A stretch of 64,000 nt of DNA from contig JBBIJF010000010.1 in assembly GCA_037446115.1 (NCBI GenBank), positions 1 to 64,000 on the forward strand, given 5' to 3'. A program made the translations under genes and the position numbers. Below, piece after piece: positions 24,524 through 33,859 of the stretch. Origin of the DNA: JANWXD01 sp037446115. Its GTDB lineage: Bacteria; Acidobacteriota; Terriglobia; Bryobacterales; Bryobacteraceae. The number at the start of each line of letters is the position of its first letter. Positions within the stretch are counted from its first letter, which is position 1. Below the pieces are notes generated by a model. That model saw only the letters and a program-made list of their open reading frames with translations. It did not search any database and had not been told where the DNA came from.

Positions 24524-26830
24524 ATGCGGAATTCATCCGGGTTATGGAAACACGCATTGATCCTTACGTTGCTGTTCAGCTTCACGGTCATGATCGTGGG
24601 CGGTTACGCCATTTATCGCAACCGCGCCCCGGTTCCCGAGCAGGTGCTCGGACCGGACGGAAGCGTGCTGTTCACGGCGGCCGACATCCAGCAGGGCCAG
24701 GAGCTGTTTCGCAAACGCGGGCTGATGGATTACGGCTCGGTGCTCGGTCACGGAGCATACCTGGGCCCGGACTATACGGCCGAGGCTCTGCGCTGGATGG
24801 TCGAAGGCATGCGCGCCTACCATTCCGGAGGCGCCTATGGGTCGCTCAGTGAAGAGCGCAAGGCGGCGGTGGACGCCGTCGTAGCCCGGGAACTGAAGCA
24901 AAACCGCTACGACGCCGAAACGGGAAGCCTGCGGTTTACGGCAGCTCAGGCGGAGGCGTGGCGCGGGATCGTCGCCCGCTACAGTGCCGTGTTCCACAGC
25001 GGCGATCCGCGCCGGGCGTTGCCGAAAGGGGCGTTGACGCCGCGGGAACGCGGGGACCGCCCGGAGGTGGAACGGCAAGCGGCGCGGCGGCTGGCCGCCT
25101 TCATCACTTGGACGGCGTGGCTGGCGGCCGCGGAGCGTCCCGGCACGGGTGTGTCGTACACCAACAACTGGCCCTACGAGGAAGCTGCGGGCAACCGAGT
25201 CACGGCCGCGTCGCTGTGGTGGTCCGCGGTGAGCGTGGCGGCGCTGCTGTTTTTCCTGGCGCTGATATTGTACTTCCAGCACCGCTACCGGCTCTCACCG
25301 GAGGATGTGGAGGAACCGCCGCGCCGTTTCGCCCTGCCTGGGCTGACGCCCTCGCAGCGGGCGGCGGCGAAGTTCTTCGTCGTGGCGCTCGTGTTGTTTC
25401 TGGCGCAAACCCTGCTGGGCGGCAAGCTGGCGCACGATTATGCCGACGGCGCCAGCTTTTACGGGCTGCCGCTGAACGACTGGCTGCCCTTTAACATCGC
25501 GCGCGGCTGGCACCTGCAACTTGCAATCTTCTGGATCGCCACCGCGTGGCTGGGCATGGGCATCTTCATTGCGCCGCTGGTCGGCGGTTCCGAGCCCCGG
25601 TGGCAGAAGCCGCTGGTGGACGTGCTGTTCTGGGCCCTGGTCGTGGTGGTGACCGGCAGCCTGGCGAGCCAGTATCTGGCGGTGAAAGGATTCATCGGAG
25701 ACGACTGGTGGTGGCTCGGGACGCAGGGCTGGGAGTATCTGGAGCTCGGCCGTTTGTGGATGCTGCTGCTCATCGCGGGGATGGGCATCTGGCTCTTCAT
25801 CGTCTGGCGGGGGCTCCGCGGGGCACTGCGGGCGGAATCGGACCGGGGCGGTCTCACCCACTTGCTGTTCTACTCCTCGGTGGCGATTCCTGTGTTCTAT
25901 TGCTTTGCGCTGTTCATTCAGCCGGACAGCCACATCACGATGGCGGACTACTGGCGCTGGTGGCTGATCCACCTGTGGGTGGAAGGCATCTTCGAGGTGT
26001 TCGCCGTGGTGGTGATCGGCTTCCTCATGGTGAGGCTGGGTCTGGTGACGGCGCAGTCCACGCTGCGGGCTCTGTACTTCCAGCTCATCATTCTTCTGGG
26101 TAGCGGCATCATCGGCACGGGGCACCACTATTACTGGATCGGCGCGCCGGAGATGTGGATCGCGCTGGGGAGCGTTTTCTCGGCGCTGGAGGTGATTCCG
26201 CTCTCGCTGCTGATGGTGGAGGCCTACGGCCAGTACAAAGTGATTCGCGAAAGGGGGTTGGAGTTCCCGTACCGGGCGGCGTTCTGGTTTCTGGTGGCGA
26301 CGGCTTTCTGGAATCTCTTCGGCGCGGGCGTGCTGGGCTTTCTGATCAACCTGCCGTTCGTGAACTACTTCCAGCACGGATCCTTCCTGACGGCCGCGCA
26401 CGGGCACGGCGCGCTGATGGGCGTCTACGGCATGCTGGCGATTGCTCTGGCTCTGTATTCGCTGCGGAACATCGTCCAGCCCCGGCATTGGAAGGAGAAG
26501 TGGATCATGACCGGCTTCTGGGGCTTGAACGCCGGTTTGATGGGCATGATTGCGACCACGCTGTTCCCGGTGGGGGTGCTGCAGTTGCTCGAGTCGTTCC
26601 GCAACGGCTTCTGGTCGGCGCGGGCCTTCGCCTTCTACGAGCAGCCGCTGGTTCACAAGCTGCTCTGGCTGCGGATTGTGCCCGACAGCGTCTTCATCGT
26701 TCTGGGTGTCGTGCCGCTGGTCGGGGCGGCGGTGTGGGGTTTCCTGCATCTCCGTCCGGCCGTGGAGGAGACGGACGTCGTGCGGCAACTCCAGCGGGAA
26801 CAGGACGAAATCGCCGTGCTGCGGGGCTAG
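24524..26830 (+). CDS. norB: nitric oxide reductase, quinol-dependent type (qNOR)
   Basis: A 768-residue polytopic protein of the heme-copper oxidase superfamily that reduces NO to N2O at the cytoplasmic membrane. It starts with a membrane segment (~10-30), then a ~190-residue periplasmic domain fused to the catalytic bundle, as in single-subunit quinol NORs; no separate NorC is present. Metal-site motifs are HLWVEGIFEVF, GTGHHYYWIG (non-heme iron His pair) and AHGHGALMGVYGM (heme ligands). ATG 24524 has GGGAGG upstream and gives the usual qNOR length. Two CRP-like sites precede it. Confidence 0.95.
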   Translation: MRNSSGLWKHALILTLLFSFTVMIVGGYAIYRNRAPVPEQVLGPDGSVLFTAADIQQGQELFRKRGLMDYGSVLGHGAYLGPDYTAEALRWMVEGMRAYHSGGAYGSLSEERKAAVDAVVARELKQNRYDAETGSLRFTAAQAEAWRGIVARYSAVFHSGDPRRALPKGALTPRERGDRPEVERQAARRLAAFITWTAWLAAAERPGTGVSYTNNWPYEEAAGNRVTAASLWWSAVSVAALLFFLALILYFQHRYRLSPEDVEEPPRRFALPGLTPSQRAAAKFFVVALVLFLAQTLLGGKLAHDYADGASFYGLPLNDWLPFNIARGWHLQLAIFWIATAWLGMGIFIAPLVGGSEPRWQKPLVDVLFWALVVVVTGSLASQYLAVKGFIGDDWWWLGTQGWEYLELGRLWMLLLIAGMGIWLFIVWRGLRGALRAESDRGGLTHLLFYSSVAIPVFYCFALFIQPDSHITMADYWRWWLIHLWVEGIFEVFAVVVIGFLMVRLGLVTAQSTLRALYFQLIILLGSGIIGTGHHYYWIGAPEMWIALGSVFSALEVIPLSLLMVEAYGQYKVIRERGLEFPYRAAFWFLVATAFWNLFGAGVLGFLINLPFVNYFQHGSFLTAAHGHGALMGVYGMLAIALALYSLRNIVQPRHWKEKWIMTGFWGLNAGLMGMIATTLFPVGVLQLLESFRNGFWSARAFAFYEQPLVHKLLWLRIVPDSVFIVLGVVPLVGAAVWGFLHLRPAVEETDVVRQLQREQDEIAVLRG

Positions 26831-26836
26831 CGGCGG

Positions 26837-27280
26837 TCAGTCCGTAAGTCCCTTCACCGTCACCGCCACGTCAATGCCCTGCCAGACGCTGGCGGTGACG
26901 GTGCAGAAATCCTCGAACAGCTCGAGACAGCGGCGCGCGTTGTCCCGTTCGGCTTCGGGAATGTGAGGATCGATCACCACCTCCACCTTGCCGATGCGCA
27001 GCCGGCGGTTCTCATTGCGAACCACGTGCACCTTCACCTCGGTATGGAGCTTGTCAACCGGCACGCGGGCTTTGCGGGCGCAGAACAGCAGGCTGGCGCT
27101 CAAGCAATTGCCGATGGCGGCGGCGAGCACACGCCCGGCGTTCGGCCCGCGGTCCTGGCCGAGCGGCGGCGGCTCGTCCATGAGCAGTTCCGGGAAGTGT
27201 TCCTTGTCGAAGCGGACGCGGAACTCGTAGTCCCGGACCTGGTCCACGGTGATCGAAAACTGGCTGACCGGTTCGCTCAT
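26837..27280 (-). CDS. OsmC/Ohr-family protein
   Basis: A 147-residue OsmC-fold protein with the expected redox cysteine pair: one in IGNCLSASL and one in LFEDFCTV. The family reduces organic hydroperoxides, although some members lack known substrates. I use ATG 27280 (MSEPVSQF); residues from an upstream ATG do not fit the family. It is convergent with the NO reductase gene, six bases apart, and begins one base after the ceramidase-like gene's stop, so it is probably its operon partner. A role in peroxide or nitrosative stress defence would fit the neighbour but is inferred. Confidence 0.85.
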   Translation of the reverse strand: MSEPVSQFSITVDQVRDYEFRVRFDKEHFPELLMDEPPPLGQDRGPNAGRVLAAAIGNCLSASLLFCARKARVPVDKLHTEVKVHVVRNENRRLRIGKVEVVIDPHIPEAERDNARRCLELFEDFCTVTASVWQGIDVAVTVKGLTD

Positions 27281-27281
27281 A

Positions 27282-28670
27282 CTACCGTTTTCCCAGAAGC
27301 TGCTGCAGTGCGGCAACGATGCGGGGAGCCGCCTCGGGGCCCACGGAGTTCACCTCGCCGTACCAGCGCCTGGGGCTGTTCTGGAGCCACGGTTCCTTTT
27401 CGTCCCACTCCGCTTTGGGGATGATGTATCCGATCTCATCGTTGGCCAGACCGAACAGCATCCGGTACGGCGCGCGCATCAGGCTTTTGATGGGGGCTTC
27501 GGCGGGAGCGTCGGGAAAATCGGCTCCGGCATAGCGCTCGATGCCGCCCACGCTTAACTCCGGGTAGAGCTCTCCCGGCACGAGGGCGATTTCCAGAACG
27601 GGCCGCCGTCCCCCGCTCAAGCGGATGCATCCGACGGGAGTGGTCGTATTGGCTTCCGCCTGGATCGGCTTGCGGCCTTTGAAGACACCGGCTGCGGCCT
27701 TTTGAAACGCCGCATTGGTCACGGGGATGGAGATGAGCTGTTCGCGGTACTCGATGCGGTTGATCGCTGAGGGGCCTCTGTCGCGCAGGGCCTGGGCGGC
27801 CAGTTCCGCCACGCGCCGGCCGATGAGCTCTGCTTTGCGGAAGGTTCCATCCGCGACCTCGGCGCCGGTGGCCGGGTCCCGGACCTTGGCTCCGAGCGGC
27901 GATTGCATGCCGCCGATGGCGCCGTTGATGAAGACGGCTACGCCGCCTGAAAGCTCTTCCAGACGCGCGTACAGGTAGGCCGGATAATCCGCTGTGACCA
28001 GGGTGTTTTTCGAGCCCAGCGCCTCGGGGTGGTTCGCCCAGTTGACCAGGGTCCCGATCGGGCCGCCGTCGCGTTCGGAGGCGGACAGGACGACCAGTTC
28101 CGCATCGTGGACCACCGGCGGGCGGTTGTCGTGGAGGAAGGTGTCCAGTTCCGGGCTGTGGAAGCGAGCCAACCGCACGACGGCGGGGCGAAGTGAGCGC
28201 AGGGCGGCGAGGGCGGCCTCGGCCGTGCGCTCGATGAGGAAGGCGTTGTAGGCCTCATTGAGGCCGCTCACACCCAGACTCGGTCCCCACAGCCCCATGG
28301 TGTCCGGGGCCTGGTGATCGTGGGAGGAGGCCACGACGACATCTACGGGAGAGCCCAGCTGCGAGCGGACAACGCTCCGGATTTTTTCGACATCCTCGTA
28401 GAAGAGGCCGATCGAGTCCACACCGCACAAGGCCAGGGGGCGGCCGCCGGCTTCCAGGGCGAGGCATCGCGCCCACAGATCGTCGTGGATGCCGGCGGCG
28501 CGGCGGTTCAGGCCGAATCCGGCCAGGTAGACGGGGCCGTGCTTGTCCAGATCCGGAGTGATGGTGCGCCTGGCGGCGCCGGCCCGTAGCTGCGCAGATG
28601 CAGCCGAGGCCGCGGCGAGGAGCAGGAGGACGGCGGCCGGCCGGAAGGCGGTCTTGTGCACGGCGTACAT
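27282..28670 (-). CDS. neutral/alkaline ceramidase N-terminal-like secreted hydrolase
   Basis: A 462-residue exported protein (signal to ~residue 26, AASAASAQ). The family is seen in RRTITPD, YLAGFG, the SSHDHQAPDTMG metal block, the NWANHPEALG block and VFINGAIGGMQSP. Neutral ceramidases split N-acyl sphingosine; the bacterial single-domain version here lacks the C-terminal domain of the full enzyme (~650 residues or more), so its substrate may be another amide. It is followed at once by the OsmC gene. Confidence 0.82.
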   Translation of the reverse strand: MYAVHKTAFRPAAVLLLLAAASAASAQLRAGAARRTITPDLDKHGPVYLAGFGLNRRAAGIHDDLWARCLALEAGGRPLALCGVDSIGLFYEDVEKIRSVVRSQLGSPVDVVVASSHDHQAPDTMGLWGPSLGVSGLNEAYNAFLIERTAEAALAALRSLRPAVVRLARFHSPELDTFLHDNRPPVVHDAELVVLSASERDGGPIGTLVNWANHPEALGSKNTLVTADYPAYLYARLEELSGGVAVFINGAIGGMQSPLGAKVRDPATGAEVADGTFRKAELIGRRVAELAAQALRDRGPSAINRIEYREQLISIPVTNAAFQKAAAGVFKGRKPIQAEANTTTPVGCIRLSGGRRPVLEIALVPGELYPELSVGGIERYAGADFPDAPAEAPIKSLMRAPYRMLFGLANDEIGYIIPKAEWDEKEPWLQNSPRRWYGEVNSVGPEAAPRIVAALQQLLGKR

Positions 28671-28697
28671 CCCACCGGTTTCCTGGCCGCGGCGGCG

Positions 28698-29657
28698 TCA
28701 GGCCCAGTAGGCGACGCCGGGTTTTTCGCGGATGACGATATCCTTGAGGAAGTTGATGGCCTTGGTGAGGCCTTCTTCGGGGGACATGAGGCTGTCTTCG
28801 TGCTCGATGGAGAGCACGTAGTCGTAGCCGACCATTCGCAACGTGGAGACGAATTCGCGCCAGAAGTCCGCTCCGTGGCCCCAGCCGCAGGTGCGGAAGA
28901 TCCAGGCGCGGTTGCGCTCGTCGGTGTAGCGCTTCATGTCGAGCACGCCGCTCTTCGGCAGGTTGACGGGGTAGATCTGGGTATCCTTGGCGTGAACGTG
29001 GAAGACGGCGTCACCCAGGATGCGTACAGCGGCACAGGGATCAATGCCCTGCCAGAACATGTGGCTGGGATCGAAGTTGCAGCCGATGTTGTTTCCGGCA
29101 ATCGAACGCAGTTTGAGCAAGGTTTCCGGGCTGTAGACCACGTAGCCGGGATGCATCTCAATGGCGATCTTCACCCCGTGGTCTGCGGCGAACCTGGCTC
29201 GTTCGGTCCAGTAGGGGGCGACCTTTTTCTCCCACTGCCAGGCCAGGAGTTCCTGATAGTGCGGCGGCCACGGCGAGACCACCCAGTTGGGGTACTTGGC
29301 GTGGTCGCTGTCACCGGGGCAGCCTGAGAAATCAATTACGACCGGAACGCCGAGCTTTTCGGCGAGCAGGATCGTTTTGCGGCTGATCTCCTGGGCCTTA
29401 CCGGAGACGGCCGGATCGGGGTGCAGCGGCTCGCCGTGGCAGCTCAGGGCGCTCACGGTGATGCCGTTGTCGTCGAGCATCTTCTTAAACTCTTTGAGCT
29501 CGTTTTCGTTGTCGAGCATGGACAGCTTGCAGTGAGCGTCGCCCGGGTAGTTGCCCGTGCCGAGCTCGATGGTGTCAATGCCCAGTCCTTTGAGCTTCTG
29601 GATGACCTGCTTGAGCGGAAGATCCGACATCAAAACGGTGAACACTCCAACCTTCAC
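28698..29657 (-). CDS. sugar phosphate isomerase/epimerase-like TIM barrel
   Basis: A 319-residue xylose-isomerase-like barrel (AP endonuclease 2 superfamily). It starts MKVGVFTVLMSDLP and carries the usual metal-site stretches: IAIEMHPGY, NIGCNFDPSHMFWQG, VFHVHAKD and VLSIEHEDSLM. The start is GTG 29657 with GGAGAG upstream. No signal peptide is present. Proteins of this type act on sugars or inositols; the substrate cannot be named. It lies 27 bases upstream of the ceramidase-like gene on the same strand. Confidence 0.85.
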   Translation of the reverse strand: MKVGVFTVLMSDLPLKQVIQKLKGLGIDTIELGTGNYPGDAHCKLSMLDNENELKEFKKMLDDNGITVSALSCHGEPLHPDPAVSGKAQEISRKTILLAEKLGVPVVIDFSGCPGDSDHAKYPNWVVSPWPPHYQELLAWQWEKKVAPYWTERARFAADHGVKIAIEMHPGYVVYSPETLLKLRSIAGNNIGCNFDPSHMFWQGIDPCAAVRILGDAVFHVHAKDTQIYPVNLPKSGVLDMKRYTDERNRAWIFRTCGWGHGADFWREFVSTLRMVGYDYVLSIEHEDSLMSPEEGLTKAINFLKDIVIREKPGVAYWA

Positions 29658-29832
29658 GGCGTCTCTCCTTGGAACAGGGGAAGATATTTCGGCATGGCGC
29701 CGGGAGACAGCATATCACTTTTGGAGGGGCCGGAAGTACGCGCCGGCGGGGCGCAAAGATGAACAAGTCAGAGCCCCTGCGCTGGCACCCGGCAACCCGC
29801 ACGGGGATCAAGGGTGAGGGGGTTGGAAACAC

Positions 29833-32457
29833 TCAACGGGAGGTGTCCGGCGGCCCAGTGGCCGACGATCGCACGGTGGCCGGATCGAAGACCTGCGCGT
29901 CAGGCAGGACTGCCTTGTACGGCGTGAAGTCGGGCTCTTCGGTGAACAAGTCCGACAGATCCGAGGCCGCCGCATCGAACAGGTTGAGAGGCGGGATGCC
30001 CAAGAGCCGGAAGACGGTCTTGAGCAGGCCCGGAAAGCTCGAATTCACCCGGGAGACGTAGTTGCGTTTGGCGTAGGGGCTCACAAGCAGGAGCAGGCTG
30101 CGGTGCGAATCAATGTGATCCCGGCCGCCCTGAGCGTCGTCTTCTGTGATGAAAACGGCCATGTGTTGCCACCACGGCGAGTGGGAGAGGTACTCGACGA
30201 TGCGTCCCAGCGCCAGATCGTTGTCGGCGACATAGGAAGCCTCAAAGGGGTAGCCTTGGCCGGGGCGCGGCCGCGCGGTGTGGTCGTTCGGCAAATGAAT
30301 GAACACGAACCGCGGGAATGCTTCGCCGCCGCGGCGGTAGCGGTGCTCCACGTCTGCGATGAAGCGGTCCGCGCGGGACTGGTCGGGGATGTCGGTGTTG
30401 AATGGGGGATAGGTGCGACAGGTGTTGCGGTAGAGGGGCTCCGGTAAAGGTGCATTGGTGAGATAGCGCACACCGGCGGGCTCCAAGCCGGCTCCGGTGT
30501 AGACTCCCGCCAGCTCCAGGCCCTCGCCGTAGTTGCGAAAGCTCACGCTGTGGCGCTCCAGATGGTGCCAGAGAGCGCCGGCCTCGGGCTGACCTTCCGG
30601 GTGGAGCGATGCAGCGCCGCCGGCAAACGCCAGGCGGCCCGGCGCGGCGGTGGGGAACCGGAACGCTTTAGGACCGCCGAATCCGGCCGCCGAGGACGTG
30701 ACGACCCACAAATTGGGGTAGGCGCCGACCAGCCAGTGGTGGCCTTCCGCGCTAGTCTGTGAGTCCGCGTAGAAATTGTCGCTGAAGGCCCAGCGGGCGG
30801 CCATTTCGTGGTGGTTAGGAGTGACGTTCAAGTTGCGGAGGTGGAGGCGCGCGGCAAACGTTCCGCGCTCCTGATAAACGTAGCCCCGCCGGCCGAAGCG
30901 TGCCAGCGCCGGGGCTGCCATGACGGGCCCGTTCGAGGCGGCGGTGACGTCGCCGAGGATCTCATCGAAGCTGCGGTCCTCCTTGACGATCAGCACCACG
31001 TGGCGGATCGCCCCGGGCAGCGCCGGCTGCGGCTCCCGCGCCGGAAGGAATCCGTTCAGCCGCCACACCCGAGCGGTGTGACCGTCGAGCTCGTCTCTGC
31101 CGGGAAGCGGGAACACCGAGATCGCCCCGCGGTGCAGCAGTCCCTGGAAGGTGTCCCGATAGGGCTCGCGCAGACTTGCGTTGGGTCCCGTGCCGTGTCC
31201 TCTGGCGCTGGCGACGAAGACCGTGTCGCGGTCGAGCGCCACGCGGGTGGGAAACCAGGCTGCGGGCAAATGCCCGAGCACGCGCCCGCTCTGCGCGTCA
31301 ATCACACCCACGGCGTTGATGCCGGCTTCCGCCACCAAAAGCCAGCCGCTCGCCTCGTGGAAAGCCATGCCGGAGGGCAGGAATCCGCGCAGATGTTCGA
31401 GGCCCGGAACGCGGAGCAGGATCTCAGCGAATAACCGGTTGGTCTTTGCGTCAATGACGGTGATCGAGTCGTTATGGGCGTTGGAAACATAGACACGGTC
31501 CGCGGTCGCCACGACTCCGGAGGGACTGCTGCACCCGAGACTGCTTGGGCCGAACGGGACTCCCGTTTTCACGAACGCTTCCAAGCGGGGATTGCTCGGA
31601 TTCTCCACATTGATGACTGCCAGCGAACAAGACTCAGGGTCAGCGGGCGTGCCCACGCCGGGAACGTCTACGGGCCCGGATTCCGTCTCCCGGCGTGCGC
31701 CTTCGAACGCCTCCGGCGAAGGGAAACCGAACGCCGGGAACGGAAGGCCGCTTTCTTTGGGCCGGAGCGGATCTGCGCCGGAAATGGGCCGGTAGTCGAG
31801 CATGCCGACGTGGGTCACGTAGGCCCGCCGCCCGTCCGGCGCCAGGGCCACTGCGAAAGGCAGGCGACCGACGCGTACGGAGGACAGGAGGGTACGCCGG
31901 CGCAGGTCGAGAATCACAAGTCGAAAGTTGGCCTGGTCGAGTACGTAAAGCAGTCCCCGGGCACGGTCGAGGGCGAGATCGCCTGTGTAGCTGTCACGAA
32001 ACCCGCCCCGGTTGAGGTCGAAGCTGCGCCGGATCTTGCCACTGCGTGCGTCGAGCAGGAGCACGCGCCCCGAATCTCCTTCGGCGAGGTAGAGGTCTTT
32101 TTCCGAGTTGAAGGCGATCCCGATGGAAACGCCCCGCCAGGTCTCGCGGCCGGCATCCGCATTGCGCGGCTCGTGGTGTTCGACGCGCCAGCGGCGATCG
32201 TCTTTGTGAAGTACAGTAATGGAGTAGCGCTGTGGGCCCAGGTTGGCGGTCGCGACGGTCCTGCCTTGGGGACTGACGGCCAATCCGAAAGGACCTGCTC
32301 CGGTGTGGTAATGACGGCCAAGCGGCAGGATGAGGCGCCCGCCTGGCAGTACGGTTTCGGCCCCGGGCCGCCGCATCGCAGGGCGGGTGCCTGCGGGAGC
32401 GCGATAGTCGGCGCTCAGGGCCGCCACCGCGGCGCAGATAAGTAAGACGGCGGGCAT
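29833..32457 (-). CDS. YncE-like beta-propeller fused to alkaline phosphatase-fold phosphoesterase
   Basis: An 874-residue exported protein. After a signal peptide (MPAVLLICAAVAALSA) residues ~40-470 form a YncE-type propeller with repeated surface-strand blocks (VYVSNAHNDSITVIDAKTN, LVAEAGINAVGVIDA). From ~500 the phosphoesterase domain begins with HVVLIVKEDRSFDEILGDV, then FSDNFYADSQTSAEGHHW, and ends with VFITEDDAQGGRDHIDSHRS. This pairing recurs in Acidobacteria. The start is ATG 32457 (the longer form has no signal). The substrate is unknown. The ~175 bases downstream before the isomerase-like gene hold no gene. Confidence 0.88.
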   Translation of the reverse strand: MPAVLLICAAVAALSADYRAPAGTRPAMRRPGAETVLPGGRLILPLGRHYHTGAGPFGLAVSPQGRTVATANLGPQRYSITVLHKDDRRWRVEHHEPRNADAGRETWRGVSIGIAFNSEKDLYLAEGDSGRVLLLDARSGKIRRSFDLNRGGFRDSYTGDLALDRARGLLYVLDQANFRLVILDLRRRTLLSSVRVGRLPFAVALAPDGRRAYVTHVGMLDYRPISGADPLRPKESGLPFPAFGFPSPEAFEGARRETESGPVDVPGVGTPADPESCSLAVINVENPSNPRLEAFVKTGVPFGPSSLGCSSPSGVVATADRVYVSNAHNDSITVIDAKTNRLFAEILLRVPGLEHLRGFLPSGMAFHEASGWLLVAEAGINAVGVIDAQSGRVLGHLPAAWFPTRVALDRDTVFVASARGHGTGPNASLREPYRDTFQGLLHRGAISVFPLPGRDELDGHTARVWRLNGFLPAREPQPALPGAIRHVVLIVKEDRSFDEILGDVTAASNGPVMAAPALARFGRRGYVYQERGTFAARLHLRNLNVTPNHHEMAARWAFSDNFYADSQTSAEGHHWLVGAYPNLWVVTSSAAGFGGPKAFRFPTAAPGRLAFAGGAASLHPEGQPEAGALWHHLERHSVSFRNYGEGLELAGVYTGAGLEPAGVRYLTNAPLPEPLYRNTCRTYPPFNTDIPDQSRADRFIADVEHRYRRGGEAFPRFVFIHLPNDHTARPRPGQGYPFEASYVADNDLALGRIVEYLSHSPWWQHMAVFITEDDAQGGRDHIDSHRSLLLLVSPYAKRNYVSRVNSSFPGLLKTVFRLLGIPPLNLFDAAASDLSDLFTEEPDFTPYKAVLPDAQVFDPATVRSSATGPPDTSR

Positions 32458-32509
32458 GCCGCACCACCGTTTATACCGTGCCCGCCGGCGCGGAGGCAAT
32501 GATTGCAGG

Positions 32510-33286
32510 ATGGACCGGAGATCATTCGTGGGAGTACTGGGAGGATTCAGCGTGCTGGCAGGCCAGCAGTCGGCTCCTGAGGAGCGCAAGACGCGACTGT
32601 ATCTGCTGGAGACGTTTTATCTCAAGCATGGTACGCAACTGGGGCGCTTGCACAACTACTTGAGCCAGGCGGTGCTGCCGGCTTTGAACCAAGTCCATGC
32701 GGGGCCGAAGATCGTGCTGGAGGCGCTGGTGGCGCCGCACATGCCCCAGGTGGCCGTGTTCCTGGGATTTCAGTCGGTGGCGGAGATGTGGCAAGTGCGC
32801 GCGAAGCTTCTCGAGGATGCTGCGCTGCAAAAGGCCTTTGAAACGTGGCAGGAGGGGTCCGAGCCTCCCTTTGAGCAGCAGCACAACATCCTTCTGGAGG
32901 CGGCGGCCTATTCTCCGGAAGTGGTTCCGCTGGACCCGCCTCCCAAGACGCCGCGCATTTTTGAGCTGCGCGTGTATCATTCGCCGACCTGGCGGCAGCT
33001 GAAGGCCTTGCATGAACGGTTCGAGGGGCCGGAAATCAAGATCTTCCATCGCGTGGGTGTGCACCCGGTGCTCTACACCTCGACCGTGATCGGCCCGAAC
33101 ATGCCTAACCTGACCTACTTGATTCCCTTCGACGACCTGGCCGCGCGCGAGAAAGCGTGGAACGCTTTTGCGGCGGATCCGGAGTGGATCAAAGTGCGGC
33201 AGGAGTCCATCGAGCGCCACGGGCAGATCGCCAGCGTGATTCAAATCGCGCTTTACCGGGCTGCGCCGTATTCTCCGATTCGTTGA
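32510..33286 (+). CDS. exported NIPSNAP-family protein with two tandem domains
   Basis: A 258-residue protein starting MDRRSFVGVLGGFSV, a twin-arginine-like export signal. Two NIPSNAP (dimeric alpha-beta barrel) units follow, one at ~28-135 (LYLLETFYLKHGTQL) and one at ~145-255 (IFELRVYHSPTWRQL). Such duplicated NIPSNAP proteins are common in Acidobacteria and Planctomycetes; function is not established. It is divergent from the YncE/phosphoesterase gene with 52 bases between the starts. Confidence 0.85.
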   Translation: MDRRSFVGVLGGFSVLAGQQSAPEERKTRLYLLETFYLKHGTQLGRLHNYLSQAVLPALNQVHAGPKIVLEALVAPHMPQVAVFLGFQSVAEMWQVRAKLLEDAALQKAFETWQEGSEPPFEQQHNILLEAAAYSPEVVPLDPPPKTPRIFELRVYHSPTWRQLKALHERFEGPEIKIFHRVGVHPVLYTSTVIGPNMPNLTYLIPFDDLAAREKAWNAFAADPEWIKVRQESIERHGQIASVIQIALYRAAPYSPIR

Positions 33287-33356
33287 GGACGACCGGGCTG
33301 CCGGCAGTTGCCAGCGGCCGCCCGATGGGCGACGATAACCTCCGGGGGGACGCCAC

Positions 33357-33842
33357 ATGAATGGCTGGAAGCGGATTTCGGTTGCGAGCCTGGCGAGCCT
33401 GATGCTCGGCGGATTCGTGCCGGGATTCGCCGGGCGAGCCGAGGGCCACCCGGACGCGCCCCGGCGGGTCCCACGACCGTTTCAGCGCGAGCTCGCCATT
33501 CCGCTGGCCTTTCGCCAGAATGCTGCCTCCTTTCGCGTGCCGGCTGGCGCGCAGCTTGTCATCGAGTACGTCTCCGCCAGTGGCGACGTTCCTTTCGGCC
33601 AGAATCTTCTAGTAGCGGTCCAGACTACGGTGGGAGGCGAAACAGCGACGCACTTTCTGGTTCCTTCGCGGCTGGACTGGCAGCGGATTCCGGGAATCGA
33701 CTACGACGTGATTCGTCTCCGGCAGTGGCTGCGCATTTACGCAGACGGCGGGACCGAAGTTGTGGTGAAGGTAGCCCGAACCGGTGGCTGGGGCACGGGC
33801 GCGGCCAGCGTCACGCTGTCGGGATATCTGTCGGAGAGGTAG
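33357..33842 (+). CDS. small secreted protein of unknown function
   Basis: A 161-residue protein with a signal peptide (ending near GFAGRA) and a beta-rich mature part: FRVPAGAQLVIEYVSA, LLVAVQTTVGGETATHF and SVTLSGYLSE. It resembles short exported beta-sandwich proteins frequent in this phylum, but I recognise no named family. GGGGGG precedes the ATG. It lies 70 bases after the NIPSNAP gene and 17 before the apiosidase-like gene. Confidence 0.7.
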   Translation: MNGWKRISVASLASLMLGGFVPGFAGRAEGHPDAPRRVPRPFQRELAIPLAFRQNAASFRVPAGAQLVIEYVSASGDVPFGQNLLVAVQTTVGGETATHFLVPSRLDWQRIPGIDYDVIRLRQWLRIYADGGTEVVVKVARTGGWGTGAASVTLSGYLSER

Positions 33843-33859
33843 CTGCCGCTGAAGCTACA

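Noticed and set aside
25295..26788. Minus-strand open frame of 497 codons
   Set aside because: Antisense to the NO reductase; extremely His/Gln/Arg-rich, as expected from reading membrane-helix codons backwards.
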